From: Rubrivivax sp.
GTDB lineage: Bacteria; Pseudomonadota; Gammaproteobacteria; Burkholderiales; Burkholderiaceae_C
Assembly: GCA_020248915.1 (NCBI GenBank)
Contig: JADCGP010000003.1
Coordinates: 372,001 to 436,000, forward strand
DNA length: 64,000 nt
Direction: 5' to 3'
The position numbers and the translations under genes were made by a program. This document shows, one piece after another, positions 1 to 8,585 of the stretch. A model generated the notes under the pieces. It worked only from the letters and a program-made list of their open reading frames with translations. It was not told where the DNA came from and did not search any database. The first letter of the stretch is position 1, and every line of letters starts with the position of its first letter.

Positions 1-61
1 CCCGCACCGAGATCCCGCGTGGCGCCGGCATCCGACTCAACCACTGACGGAGCAAGTACAG

Positions 62-496
62 ATGGCAACTGCGAAGAAGGCGGCGAAGAAGGCCGCCGCG
101 AAGAAGGCCCCGGCCAAGAAGGCCCCCGCGAAGAAGGCCGCGCCGGCCAAGAAGGCCCCCGCCAAGAAGGCGGCGCCGGCCAAGAAGGCTCCGGCGAAGA
201 AGGCTGCGCCGGCCAAGAAGGCCGCGAAGAAGGCCCCGGCCAAGAAGCGCGCCCCGAGCGCCGCCTTCATGAAGCCGATGACCCCGAGCTCGGCGCTCGC
301 GGCCATCATCGGCGACAAGGCGCTGCCGCGCACCGAGGTCACGAAGAAGGTCTGGGACTACATCAAGAAGAACGGCCTGCAGGACAAGGTCAAGAAGACC
401 TTGATCAACGCCGACGAGAAGCTCAAGGGCGTGCTCGGCAAGGCGCAGGTCTCGATGTTCGAGATGACCAAGCTGATCAGCAGCCACCTGAAGTGA
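62..496 (+). CDS. Lysine/alanine-rich histone-like protein with SWIB/MDM2 domain
   Basis: A 144-residue protein in two parts. Residues 2 to about 65 are a low-complexity tail of AAKK/APAKK repeats like the C-terminal tail of histone H1. Residues about 70-144 form a SWIB/MDM2-type domain (MTPSSALAAIIGD, then TEVTKKVWDYIKKN). The tail should bind DNA non-specifically; the SWIB part is a small helical domain of unknown bacterial role, found in chlamydial and betaproteobacterial nucleoid proteins. The ATG is preceded by GGAG (51-54). No co-transcribed partner is seen; a strong hairpin follows at 579-600. Nucleoid association is inferred from family and charge. The tail-coding DNA is itself repetitive, so its length probably varies between strains. 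Confidence 0.9.
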   Translation: MATAKKAAKKAAAKKAPAKKAPAKKAAPAKKAPAKKAAPAKKAPAKKAAPAKKAAKKAPAKKRAPSAAFMKPMTPSSALAAIIGDKALPRTEVTKKVWDYIKKNGLQDKVKKTLINADEKLKGVLGKAQVSMFEMTKLISSHLK

Positions 497-578
497 GCGC
501 CGCGGCCGGGCCTGCGGGCCCGGCGGCCACGCGGCGACGAGGCTCGCTGCCGGCCACGACGGCAACCGCACCGGCAAC

Positions 579-600
579 ACGGGGCCCCACGGGGCCCCGT
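579..600 (+). terminator. GC-rich stem-loop downstream of the histone-like gene
   Basis: Perfect 10-bp arms ACGGGGCCCC and GGGGCCCCGT separated by only AC, about 80 bases after the histone-like stop codon. The following bases (TTGTCC) are only weakly T-rich, so this may end transcription or only stabilise the 3' end. Confidence 0.4.
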
Positions 601-700
601 TGTCCATTCGAGCCGGGTCGCGCGCCGTGCTCCGCGCCCCTTGCCCCGAACTCGACGCCCGCAGGACCGAGCGCCGCATTCGGTGCCCATCGGCCCGCCG

Positions 701-760
701 GCCCGCCGCGCCCGACCGCGCCCGACCGCACCCGACCGCGCCCGACCGCGCCCGCCCGCA
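701..760. repeat. 10-bp tandem repeat (CCCGACCGCG-like)
   Basis: Six head-to-tail 10-base units, the middle four (711-750) nearly identical CCCGACCGCG/A and the outer two diverged. It lies in the 396-base gap between the histone-like gene and the sensor kinase gene. A period not divisible by three fits a non-coding setting. Otherwise that gap holds only the 579-600 hairpin. Confidence 0.75.
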
Positions 761-892
761 GCGTTGCCCGGCCCGGCCTGTCGCCCCTGCCGCGACGCGG
801 TTCGTGCCCTCCGGGGCGCGCTTCGTGCCGTCCTGCGCACGTTCCGGCGCAGCCCGAAGACACACGGCCGCAGCGCGGCCGATCATCGAGGC

Positions 893-2242
893 ATGTCGCT
901 GCACTTCGCCCGTGACGCACCGCCCGGGGTCCAGGTGCTCTGCTGGCTGCTGCTGGTGCGGCCGCCGCTGCACGACGAGGTGCCCGAGCTGCAGGCGCTG
1001 ATGGCGCAGCTGCGGCGGCGCTGGGCGTGGCTGGCCGGCGGCTACCTGCTGTTCCTCGCCGCGCTGGTGCTGCCGGGGCTGCTGCGCGACCGCGGCGCGA
1101 CCTACTCCACCGTGGCCGTGGTGCTGCCGCACCTGCTGCTGTACGTCGCGGTCGGCAGTGCGATGCAGATGTGGGCCGGCTTCCGCGTCAACCTGGGCAA
1201 CTTCCCCGAGCTGATGCGCACCAATCGGCACCGCTGGGCGCTGGCGGCATCGGGTGGTGGGCTGGCCGTGGTCCTGCTGGCCGCGATCGCGTTCCGGCAC
1301 TCCCGCTGGGACGATGCGGCACGGTCGTGGCTGCAGGACACGCTGACACCGGGCGCGGTGGCCGTGCTGCTGCTGCTGCTGGCGGTCGGCTTGCCCGAGC
1401 TGGTGGCCCGGCTGCGCGGGCGGCAGCAGGACCTGGCGCTGCAGCTGCTGCAGGCGCAGGCCGCGCAGGAGCGGCTCGCACGCGTGTCGGCCGAGAGCGA
1501 GATGCGGCTGCTGCAGGCGCAGGTGGAGCCGCACTTCCTCTACAACACGCTGGCCAACCTGCGCTTCCTGGTGCAGAGCGGCAGCCCCGACGCGCTGCGC
1601 ATGACCGACGCCCTGATCGACTACCTGCGCACCTCGGTGCCCGACATGCGGGCGCAGCAGGTCACGCTCGGGCGCGAGGTCGACCACGCGCGCCACTACC
1701 TCGACATCATGCAGATGCGCATGGCCGGCCGCCTGCGCTACACGATCGACGTGCCATCGTCGCTGCGCGAGGTGTCGCTGCCGCCGCTGGTGCTGCTGAC
1801 GCTGGTGGAGAACGCGGTCAAGCACGGCATCGCGCCCCAGGTGGAGGGCGGCAGCGTCGCGCTGCGAGCGCGCGTCGACGGCGAGCACATCGTCGTGACG
1901 GTCGAGGACGACGGCGCCGGCCCGCGAGGCGCGGATGCCGCGGCGGCGGCCGTCCAGTCGCCGGCCGGCACCGGCGGCACGGGGCTGGCCAATGTGCGGG
2001 CGCGTCTGGCGCTCGTGTACGACCGGGAGGCCGACCTGCAGCTGAGCGCCGCGGTGCCGCGCGGCACCTGCGCCACCTTGCGCCTGCCGCGCACCGGGCC
2101 TCCGGCCCGCCCTGCGTCCGTCGAGGTCGTCGTGTTGGTCGAGGAGAAGCGCAGGCAGCCCGTCGAAGGACCCGTTGCGGACGTTCCCCCGGCCGCGCCG
2201 GGTGCTCCGACCACGCCGCCCGCCGGACCGCGACCCTCATGA
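893..2242 (+). CDS. LytS/YehU-type membrane sensor histidine kinase
   Basis: A 449-residue kinase that should autophosphorylate and pass phosphate to the LytTR regulator encoded next. Four hydrophobic segments lie in residues about 45-185. A coiled linker leads to the His_kinase motif QVEPHFLYNTLANLRFLV, with the phospho-acceptor His near residue 214. The C-terminal ATPase has the N box LVENAVKHGIAP and glycine-rich GTGGTGLANVRARL. A Pro/Val-rich tail of about 50 residues follows the ATPase and is unusual. The ATG at 893 (MSLHF) fits the family; the frame is open further upstream but reads as low-complexity Arg/Pro, so that extension was rejected. Its TGA overlaps the next ATG (ATGA), showing translational coupling. 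Signal unknown. Confidence 0.9.
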   Translation: MSLHFARDAPPGVQVLCWLLLVRPPLHDEVPELQALMAQLRRRWAWLAGGYLLFLAALVLPGLLRDRGATYSTVAVVLPHLLLYVAVGSAMQMWAGFRVNLGNFPELMRTNRHRWALAASGGGLAVVLLAAIAFRHSRWDDAARSWLQDTLTPGAVAVLLLLLAVGLPELVARLRGRQQDLALQLLQAQAAQERLARVSAESEMRLLQAQVEPHFLYNTLANLRFLVQSGSPDALRMTDALIDYLRTSVPDMRAQQVTLGREVDHARHYLDIMQMRMAGRLRYTIDVPSSLREVSLPPLVLLTLVENAVKHGIAPQVEGGSVALRARVDGEHIVVTVEDDGAGPRGADAAAAAVQSPAGTGGTGLANVRARLALVYDREADLQLSAAVPRGTCATLRLPRTGPPARPASVEVVVLVEEKRRQPVEGPVADVPPAAPGAPTTPPAGPRPS

Positions 2243-3042
2243 TCATGCCCGCCGCTCCATCCTCCCCACCTGCCAGCCTGCCGGCGGTCGTCCCCACCGC
2301 CGTCATCGCCGACGACGAGCCGCTGCTGCGCGCGCAGTTGCGCGCGACGCTGGCCACGCTGTGGCCCGAGCTCGAGATCGTCGGCGAAGCGGCGCATGGC
2401 GAGGAGGCGGTGGCGCTGGTGGCGCGCCACCGGCCGCGCTTCGCCTTCCTCGACATCGAGATGCCGGGCATGAACGGCCTGCAGGCGGCCGCGCAGGTCA
2501 AGGGCCTGACGCACGTGGTGTTCGTCACTGCGTTCGACCAGTACGCGGTGGCCGCCTTCGACCGCGGCGCGATCGACTACGTGCTGAAGCCGGCCTCCGA
2601 GGCGCGGCTGGCCGAGACCGTGGCCCGGCTGCGCGAGCGGCTGCCGGCGGCGCAGGGCGCCGAGCAGCTCGGCGCGGCGCTCGCCCAGGTCGCGGCCGCG
2701 CTCGGCAAGCCGGTGACGTCGCGGCTGCGCTGGATCCAGGCCTCGGTGGGCAGCCAGATCCGGTTGATCCCGGTGGACGAGGTGCTGTTCTTCCAGTCCG
2801 ACGCCAAGTACACCCGCGTGGTCACGCGCGAGGGCGAGTCGCTGATCCGCAAGGCCCTGAAGGAACTGCTCGACGAGGTCGACCTCGAGCAGTTCTGGCA
2901 GATCCACCGCGGCACGGTGGTCAACTCGCGCGCGATCGCGCACGTGCTGCGCGAGGACGACCGCCTGCTGGTGGTGGTGCGCGACCATGCCGAGCGGCTC
3001 GAGGTCAGCCGCAGCCACGCTCACCTGTTCCGCTCGATGTAG
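2239..3042 (+). CDS. LytR/AlgR-family response regulator (REC + LytTR DNA-binding domain)
   Basis: A 267-residue regulator. The receiver domain spans residues about 18-135 with the acidic pair in VIADDEPLLR, the phospho-acceptor Asp near residue 72 in FLDIEMPGMNG, and Lys in DYVLKPAS. The LytTR domain (about 165-267) shows VDEVLFFQSDAKYTRV and FWQIHRGTVVNSRAI, typical of the beta-rich DNA-binding fold. It overlaps the kinase stop by ATGA, so the two are made together. Targets are not evident; possibly its own promoter or the flanking genes. Confidence 0.93.
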   Translation: MIMPAAPSSPPASLPAVVPTAVIADDEPLLRAQLRATLATLWPELEIVGEAAHGEEAVALVARHRPRFAFLDIEMPGMNGLQAAAQVKGLTHVVFVTAFDQYAVAAFDRGAIDYVLKPASEARLAETVARLRERLPAAQGAEQLGAALAQVAAALGKPVTSRLRWIQASVGSQIRLIPVDEVLFFQSDAKYTRVVTREGESLIRKALKELLDEVDLEQFWQIHRGTVVNSRAIAHVLREDDRLLVVVRDHAERLEVSRSHAHLFRSM

Positions 3043-3066
3043 CGCCGGCCGGGGGGCCGGCTGCGA

Positions 3067-4098
3067 TCAGGTCCAGGCGTCGATGGCCGCCAGCGCCGCG
3101 GCGCGCTCGGCGCCGCCGAGGAACGACGCCCGCGCCGCGTGGCGCGCCATCGCCAGCAGGTCGGCCTCGGTCAGCGGCGTCGCGTCCAGCAGCGCCTGCG
3201 CCTCGCCCGAGAACGTGATCTGCGAGATCAGCGTGTTGTCGGTGTGGTAGCTGCAGCTCAGGCCGGCGTGCCACAGCGCGGCGATCGGGTGCGCGGCGAG
3301 CGACGCCGCGGCGCCGGTGTGCACGTTGCTCGTCGGGCACAGCTCGAGGTGCAGGTCGTGCGCGCGCACCTCGTCGACCAGCCGTGCGCGCGCCGGGTCG
3401 CCGAGCGCATCGGCCAGTCGCACGCCATGCCCGATGCGTCGCGCCCCGAGCCGCGCCGCCTCGAGCACGCGCTCGGCCGCGTCGGCCTCGCCGGCGTGCA
3501 GCGTCAGCGGCAGCCCGGCACGGCGCAGCAGCGCGAGCGCCTGGGCGTGGTCGGAGGGCGGGTGCCCGCGCTCGGGTCCGGCAAGGTCGAAGCCGACCAC
3601 GCCGCGGTCGCGCCAGCGCAGCGCCAGCTCGGCCGCGCGCATCGTCTGCAGGACCGGCAGCTGGCGCATCGCGCAGACGATCAGGCCCGAGGGCAGCGCG
3701 CTGCGCCGCAGCCCGGCCAGCAGCGCCTCGACCGTGGCGTCGCCGTCCAGGCCGGTCGCCTCGAACAGCAGCGGCGCGATGCGGAACTCTGCCAGCAGGG
3801 CGCCCTGCTGGCGGGCGTCCTCGGCCGCCTCGAAGGCCACGCGCTCGAGCGCGAGCGGGTGCGCCATCGCCGCCACCGTGAGGGTGAAGCCCTCGAGGTA
3901 CTTCGGCAGGCTGCCGGCGTTGGCGTTGGCCTCGAACCAGGCCGCGAGCGCCGGCACGTCCTCGGCCGGCGGCCGGATGCCGCGCTGCCGCAGCAGTTCG
4001 AGCAGCGTCGCCGGACGCAGGCTGCCGTCCAGATGCTCGTGCAGCAGCACCTTGGGCAGGGCGAGCGTGCGCGGGGCAGCCGGGACCATGCCGAGCAT
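3067..4098 (-). CDS. add: Adenosine deaminase
   Basis: A 343-residue zinc hydrolase converting (deoxy)adenosine to (deoxy)inosine and ammonia in the cytoplasm. The N-terminal zinc/substrate motif is LHEHLDGSLRP, followed by FDLAGPE, LTLHAGEAD (Zn His and catalytic Glu), IGHGVRL, LELCPTSNVHTGA, and SYHTDNTLIS carrying the catalytic Asp. The HLDGSLRP form and the length favour adenosine rather than adenine deaminase. Start chosen at ATG 4098; a second ATG lies at 4089. It is convergent with the LytTR gene. Its product inosine would feed the purine nucleoside phosphorylase encoded at about 12 kb. Confidence 0.9.
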   Translation of the reverse strand: MLGMVPAAPRTLALPKVLLHEHLDGSLRPATLLELLRQRGIRPPAEDVPALAAWFEANANAGSLPKYLEGFTLTVAAMAHPLALERVAFEAAEDARQQGALLAEFRIAPLLFEATGLDGDATVEALLAGLRRSALPSGLIVCAMRQLPVLQTMRAAELALRWRDRGVVGFDLAGPERGHPPSDHAQALALLRRAGLPLTLHAGEADAAERVLEAARLGARRIGHGVRLADALGDPARARLVDEVRAHDLHLELCPTSNVHTGAAASLAAHPIAALWHAGLSCSYHTDNTLISQITFSGEAQALLDATPLTEADLLAMARHAARASFLGGAERAAALAAIDAWT

Positions 4099-4212
4099 GA
4101 TGCACGCCCGGGCGCGGCGCGTGGATGAGGGTGGCTTCAGTCGCGCGTGCCGCAGCCGATACCGCCCGACGGAGCGCGCCGTTGCGCCCGCGACCTGCGA
4201 AGGGAGATGTCG

Positions 4213-4473
4213 ATGCCCGGAATCGCCGAACTCGCCGTCCACGCCGCCTTGCTCGGCCTGATCGCGGCTGCCGTGAACGCCCTGCGGCGTGCCCAGCCGG
4301 ACCCGAACCCGGCGATCGAAGCGCGCGAGGCCGCAGCGCAGGCGGCCGCCCAGGCCGCCGGCCTGTCGGTGCCCGAGCTGCTCGAGCGTCGCAAGCAATC
4401 GCTGCCGTTCGTCGGCCGGGACCGTCGCGAGCAGTTGGAGAGCGAAGCGGCTGCCTGGCGGCGGTCGGCCTGA
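4213..4473 (+). CDS. Small hypothetical protein with one N-terminal hydrophobic segment
   Basis: An 86-residue protein not recognised as a named family. Residues about 4-22 are hydrophobic (IAELAVHAALLGLIAAAVN), a single membrane helix or uncleaved anchor. The rest is charged and Ala-rich and ends in EAAAWRRSA. Two in-frame ATGs occur at 4207 and 4213; GAAGGGAG at 4199-4206 sits at the right distance for the second, so 4213 was chosen. It is divergent from the adenosine deaminase gene. Function unknown. Confidence 0.6.
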   Translation: MPGIAELAVHAALLGLIAAAVNALRRAQPDPNPAIEAREAAAQAAAQAAGLSVPELLERRKQSLPFVGRDRREQLESEAAAWRRSA

Positions 4474-4675
4474 TCCGGCGCGCCGGCGCGGGAGCGCCGG
4501 CCCGCGCCCGTCGACGCATCGATGCGGCCCTCCCTGGGGGCCGGTCATTCGCAGGCCCTCCCGCGCCGCCGGTTCCGATGCCGCGCTGCGCCACTCTGCA
4601 CGCGCGCCTGTGGGCCCCACGGCCCCTCACGCCGACGACCGCAGCATCTTGGACGGCACTTCGCGTTCTCGATCG

Positions 4676-4792
4676 ACCCAATGAGAGACTTACTGGACCA
4701 TTTCGACGCAAAATACCCAAGCAGTCTACTCAAGATACAGATCAGTAAAAAATAGGACTCCTTAGTCAAAAGCCCGCGGGCAGGAGTTCGAC
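4676..4792 (+). promoter_or_regulatory. AT-rich pocket upstream of the fasciclin lipoprotein gene
   Basis: The 319-base gap 4474-4792 is ordinary high-GC sequence up to about 4675, then turns sharply AT-rich: 4681-4740 is about 43% G+C and 4741-4770 about 30%. Runs such as CAGTAAAAAATAGG and a small dyad GACT-CCTT-AGTC lie here. This looks like the promoter and leader of the next gene, but no convincing -35/-10 pair can be fixed. Confidence 0.5.
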
Positions 4793-5743
4793 ATGCAGTT
4801 CTGGTTCAAACGATGGGCGGTCGTCGCCTCGCTGATCGGTCTGGCCGCCTGCGGCGGCAACGACGAAGACCACGCCCCCCCGGCGCCGGGCACCATCGCC
4901 CAGGTCGCGCAGGCCAACGGCCTGAACGCCCTGGTGGCTGCGGCCACCAAGGCCGGGCTGGTGCCGGCACTGTCCGGCGCCGGCACGCTGACGGTGTTCG
5001 CCCCCACCGACGCCGCATTCAACACGCTGGCCACCAGGCTCGGCTTCACGGACGCCACCGCGCTGGTCAACGCGCTGCCGGCCTCGGCGCTGGCATCGAT
5101 CCTGAACTACCACGTGCTCGCCACGCGCCAGACCGCGGCGGACCTCTCGACGGGCGCGAACACCCGGCCCACCCTCTACAGCTTCGGCGGCAGCGCGGCC
5201 ACGCTGAGCGTGGGAACCACCGGTGGCGTGACGCTGACCGACGCGGTGCTGACGGCGGCCAACGTCGTCACGGCCAACGTCCCGGCCAGCAACGGCATCG
5301 TGCACGTCGTCGACAAGGTGCTGGTGCCCCCGGGCGTGCTGACGGTGGTGCAGATGGCCCGGGCGAACCCCCAGTTCAGCAGCCTGGTCAGCGCGGTGTC
5401 CTCGGCCGGCCTGGCAAGCACGCTGTCGGGCGCCGGCCCGTTCACGGTGTTCGCCCCGGTCAACGACGCCTTCACAGCGATCTCCAGCACGGTGGCGGGC
5501 CTGACCACGGCGCAACTGACGACGGTGCTGACCTACCACGTGCTCGGCTCGCAGGTGCTGTCCACCGCGATCCCGTTCGGCACGCCCGTGGCCACCGTCT
5601 CGGGACAGACGATCACGATCAACGCCAGCCCGCTGAGGATCACCGACAAGACCGCGACCCCGGCGCCGATCGTGGCCACCGACATCCGCGCCAGCAATGG
5701 CGTGATCCACGTCATCAGCAAGGTGCTGATCCCGACGCTGTGA
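4793..5743 (+). CDS. Lipoprotein with two fasciclin (FAS1) domains
   Basis: A 316-residue envelope protein. The lipoprotein signal peptide ends in the lipobox LAAC (Cys near residue 20), followed by GGNDED; Gly after Cys predicts outer-membrane sorting. Two FAS1 repeats follow, about 32-165 and 172-316, each with the hallmarks TVFAPTDAAF / TVFAPVNDAF and LNYHVL / LTYHVL, ending in GIVHVVDKVLVP and GVIHVISKVLIP. FAS1 domains mediate adhesion or protein contacts; the partner is unknown. It appears monocistronic, with an AT-rich leader and a strong hairpin just after the stop. Confidence 0.93.
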   Translation: MQFWFKRWAVVASLIGLAACGGNDEDHAPPAPGTIAQVAQANGLNALVAAATKAGLVPALSGAGTLTVFAPTDAAFNTLATRLGFTDATALVNALPASALASILNYHVLATRQTAADLSTGANTRPTLYSFGGSAATLSVGTTGGVTLTDAVLTAANVVTANVPASNGIVHVVDKVLVPPGVLTVVQMARANPQFSSLVSAVSSAGLASTLSGAGPFTVFAPVNDAFTAISSTVAGLTTAQLTTVLTYHVLGSQVLSTAIPFGTPVATVSGQTITINASPLRITDKTATPAPIVATDIRASNGVIHVISKVLIPTL

Positions 5744-5749
5744 GCCCCG

Positions 5750-5787
5750 CCGCCACCGGCCGCGCCCCGGCGCGGCGCCGGTGGCGG
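5750..5787 (+). terminator. Long stem-loop after the fasciclin gene
   Basis: Outer arms CCGCCACCGGC (5750-5760) and GCCGGTGGCGG (5777-5787) pair perfectly. Inside them CGCGCC-CC-GGCGCG extends the stem, with a 2-base bulge. It starts 7 bases after the stop codon. No T-run follows, so factor-independent termination is uncertain. Confidence 0.5.
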
Positions 5788-5882
5788 TGCGCGGAGCCGA
5801 TTCCGCAGGACCCGGGCGGCGACCGGCTTGCTATCCTGCCACCCACGCCAACGACACCGGCCGACCGAGGCCGCACCGAGCC

Positions 5883-6863
5883 ATGAAGCAGGCCCTCGCC
5901 CGCAGCGCTCTCGCCGCGGTCCTCGTGATGGCGTCCGCCGCCGCAACCGCCCAGGCGCAGCCCGCCGTCGTCTACGACATGGGCGGCAAGTTCGACAAGA
6001 GCTTCAACCAGGCGGCGTTCGATGGCGCCGAGCGCTGGAAGAGGGAGACCGGCCGGCCCTACCGGGAGTTCGAGGTCACCAACCCCGGGCAGCGCGAACA
6101 GGCCAAACGTCGCCTCGCCGAGGGCGGTGCCAACCCGATCGTGGCCATCGGCTTCAGCCAGGGCAGCACGCTCGACAAGGTCGCCCGGGACTTTCCCCAG
6201 ACCCGATTCGCGATCATCGACTCGGTGGTCAACCTGCCCAACGTGCAGAGCATCGTCTTCAAGGAGCACGAGGGCAGCTTCCTGGTCGGCATGATGGCGG
6301 CGCTCGCCAGCAAGACCGGCAAGGTGGGCTTCGTCGGCGGCATGGATATCCCGCTGATCCGCAAGTTCCAGTGCGGCTACGAGCAGGGCGCGAGGTTCGC
6401 CAACCCGAGGGTCGAGGTGGTGGCCAACATGACCGGCACCACGCCCGCGGCCTGGAACGACCCGGCCCGCGGCGCCGAGCTGGCCAGGGCGCAGTTCGCC
6501 GCCGGTGCCGACGTCGTGTTCGCCGCCGCGGGCGGCACGGGCATCGGCGTCTACCAGGCGGCCAAGGATGCCGGCCGGCTGGCCATCGGCGTCGACAGCA
6601 ACCAGAACCACCTGCAGCCCGGCACGATGCTCACCAGCATGGTCAAGCGCGTGGACGTGGCGGTCTACAACGCCTTCAAGGGCGTGCAGCCCGGGGTGCT
6701 CTCGCTCGGCCTGAAGGAGGGCGGCGTCGACTACGCGCTCGACCAGCACAACGCCAGGCTGGTCAGCGCCGACATGAAGCAGAAGGTCGACGCCGCCAAG
6801 GCCGACATCATCGGCGGCAGGATCAAGGTCATCGACTACATGGCGGCGAACGCCTGCAAGTGA
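5883..6863 (+). CDS. BMP/PnrA-family nucleoside-binding protein of an ABC importer
   Basis: A 326-residue periplasmic binding protein of the basic membrane protein (BMP/Med) family, whose characterised members bind purine and other nucleosides. A Sec signal peptide covers about residues 1-23 (cleavage near AQAQ-PAVVY). Family motifs include YDMGGKFDKSFNQAAFDGAE near the mature N-terminus, GFVGGMDIPLIRKFQCGYEQG, and FAAAGGTGIGVYQAAKD with IGVDSNQ. Its TGA overlaps the GTG of the ATPase gene, making it the first gene of the importer operon. A TATCCT -10-like hexamer lies at 5832-5837. It is distinct from the second BMP protein of the window (40110-41105). Confidence 0.93.
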   Translation: MKQALARSALAAVLVMASAAATAQAQPAVVYDMGGKFDKSFNQAAFDGAERWKRETGRPYREFEVTNPGQREQAKRRLAEGGANPIVAIGFSQGSTLDKVARDFPQTRFAIIDSVVNLPNVQSIVFKEHEGSFLVGMMAALASKTGKVGFVGGMDIPLIRKFQCGYEQGARFANPRVEVVANMTGTTPAAWNDPARGAELARAQFAAGADVVFAAAGGTGIGVYQAAKDAGRLAIGVDSNQNHLQPGTMLTSMVKRVDVAVYNAFKGVQPGVLSLGLKEGGVDYALDQHNARLVSADMKQKVDAAKADIIGGRIKVIDYMAANACK

Positions 6864-8413
6864 CTCCCCAGGCCACCGCCGGCGCGCCACCGGCGGTGGC
6901 CATGCGCCGCATCGACAAGCGCTTCGGCGCGGTGCAGGCCAACCGCGCGGTCGATCTGGTGGCGCGGGCCGGCACGGTGCACGCCATCGTCGGCGAGAAC
7001 GGTGCCGGCAAGAGCACGCTGATGTCGGTGCTGTACGGCCTGTGCCCGGCCGACGGCGGTTCGATCGAGGTCGCGGGCCGACCGGCGCGCATCCGCGGCC
7101 CGCGCGATGCCATCGCGCTCGGCATCGGCATGGTGCACCAGCACTTCATGCTGGCCGAGCGCCTGAGCGCGCTGGACAACGTGATGCTCGGCGCCGAGCC
7201 GGGCTTCCTGCTCGGCCCCGCGCGCGTGCGCACGCGGGGCGCGCTGCAGGCCCTGATGGAGCGCACCGGCCTCTCGGTGGACCTCGATGCGCCGGTCGAG
7301 GCGCTGCCGGTCGGCGCGCGCCAGCGGCTAGAGATCCTGAAGGCCCTGCACCGCGGCGCGCGGATCCTGATCCTCGACGAGCCCACGGCGGTGCTGGCAC
7401 CGCAGGAGACGGCGCAGCTGTTCGCCGTGCTGCGGCAATTGCGCGCGCAGGGCACGACCTTGCTGCTGATCACGCACAAGTTGAAGGAGGTGCTGGCGCT
7501 CGCCGACCACGTCACGGTGATGCGCCAGGGGGCGGTGGTGCTCGACGGGCCGGTGGCGGGGAGCTCGCTCGACGGGCTGGCCGAGGCCATGGTGGGCCGC
7601 CGCGTGCACCTCGGGCGCGACGACCGCCAGGCCACGCCCGGCGCGGTGCTGCTGGAGGCGCGCGGCCTGCGACTGGCCGACGCGCTCGGCGTGCCCCGGC
7701 TCGCCGACGTGTCGCTGCAGCTGCGTGCCGGCGAGATCGTCGGTGTGGCCGGCGTCGCGGGCAACGGACAGAGCGAGCTGCTCGACACGCTCGCGGGGCT
7801 GGCTGCGCCGCAGCAGGGCGAGCTCGCCGTCGGCGGGCACGCCTTCGGGCCCGGGCGCTGGCTCGACCCGGCCACCGCGCGCGATCTGCGCGTCGCGCAC
7901 GTTCCCGAAGACCGGCAAGGGCGCGGCCTGGTGCTGCCGTTCGCGGCGTGGGAGTCCTCCTTGCTGGGCTACCAGCGCCGGCCGCGCTACGACCGGGCCG
8001 GCTGGCTGCGCGGCCGCGTGGCGCGCGCGGACTGCGCCACGATGATGGAGCGCTACGACGTGCGGCCGCGCGACCCGCTGCTGGGCAGCGGCCGCTTCAG
8101 CGGCGGCAACCAGCAGAAGCTCGTGCTCGCGCGCGAGGCCCGACTCCACGACGTCGCGCCGCGGGTGCTGCTGGTCGGCCAGCCCACGCGCGGCGTCGAC
8201 GTCGGCGCGATCGAGTTCATCCACGGCCGGCTGCGCGCGACGCGCGACGCCGGCGGCGCAGTGCTGCTGGTGTCCTCCGAGCTCGACGAGATCATGGCGC
8301 TGGCCGACCGCGTGCTGGTGATGAGCGCGGGCCGCATCGCCGGCGAGCTGCCGATCGCCGAGTGCAGCGAGCCGGTGCTCGGTCGCCTGATGGCCGGCGC
8401 GGCGCCGCACTGA
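6860..8413 (+). CDS. Duplicated ABC ATPase of the nucleoside importer
   Basis: A 517-residue protein with two fused nucleotide-binding domains, as in RbsA/XylG-type transporters. The first half has Walker A GENGAGKST, signature-region PVGARQRLEILKAL and Walker B ILILDEPTA. The second half has a degenerate Walker A-like GVAGNGQSELLD, signature FSGGNQQKLVLAREA and GQPTRGVDVG. The GTG start at 6860 overlaps the upstream TGA (GTGA), fixing the start without an ATG. It powers the two permeases encoded after the inserted element at 8414-8572. The stop TGA is also the left copy of that element's apparent target duplication. Confidence 0.93.
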   Translation: MTPQATAGAPPAVAMRRIDKRFGAVQANRAVDLVARAGTVHAIVGENGAGKSTLMSVLYGLCPADGGSIEVAGRPARIRGPRDAIALGIGMVHQHFMLAERLSALDNVMLGAEPGFLLGPARVRTRGALQALMERTGLSVDLDAPVEALPVGARQRLEILKALHRGARILILDEPTAVLAPQETAQLFAVLRQLRAQGTTLLLITHKLKEVLALADHVTVMRQGAVVLDGPVAGSSLDGLAEAMVGRRVHLGRDDRQATPGAVLLEARGLRLADALGVPRLADVSLQLRAGEIVGVAGVAGNGQSELLDTLAGLAAPQQGELAVGGHAFGPGRWLDPATARDLRVAHVPEDRQGRGLVLPFAAWESSLLGYQRRPRYDRAGWLRGRVARADCATMMERYDVRPRDPLLGSGRFSGGNQQKLVLAREARLHDVAPRVLLVGQPTRGVDVGAIEFIHGRLRATRDAGGAVLLVSSELDEIMALADRVLVMSAGRIAGELPIAECSEPVLGRLMAGAAPH

Positions 8414-8572
8414 GAAGCTGTGAACGAACCCGACACACCCGCTCGTCACGCCATGCGCCGCCGGCACTTCGTTGCAGATCCTCGCCGCATCTCTGGATAT
8501 GGCTGCGGTTTGCGCCTCGTTCCAGCGACGCCTGGCGTGCCGCTCGGAAGCGCCGGACTCGTTCACCGCTTC
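8414..8572. mobile_element. 159-bp MITE-like element with imperfect terminal inverted repeats
   Basis: The ends GAAGCTGTGAACGAACCCG (8414-8432) and CGGACTCGTTCACCGCTTC (8554-8572) are inverted repeats matching at about 16 of 19 positions. TGA flanks both sides (8411-8413 and 8573-8575), the pattern of a 3-bp target duplication. Removing the element and one TGA would join the ATPase stop to GGGCGCGGCG and the permease ATG, a normal 10-base operon spacing. No transposase is encoded. It resembles a non-autonomous relic of an IS with 3-bp duplications; the parent IS is unidentified. Confidence 0.7.
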
Positions 8573-8585
8573 TGAGGGCGCGGCG

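Noticed and set aside
641..892. N-terminal extension of the LytS-type kinase back to 641
   Set aside because: The upstream frame is Arg/Pro-rich, crosses the 10-bp tandem array and has no family similarity; ATG 893 gives a normal N-terminus.
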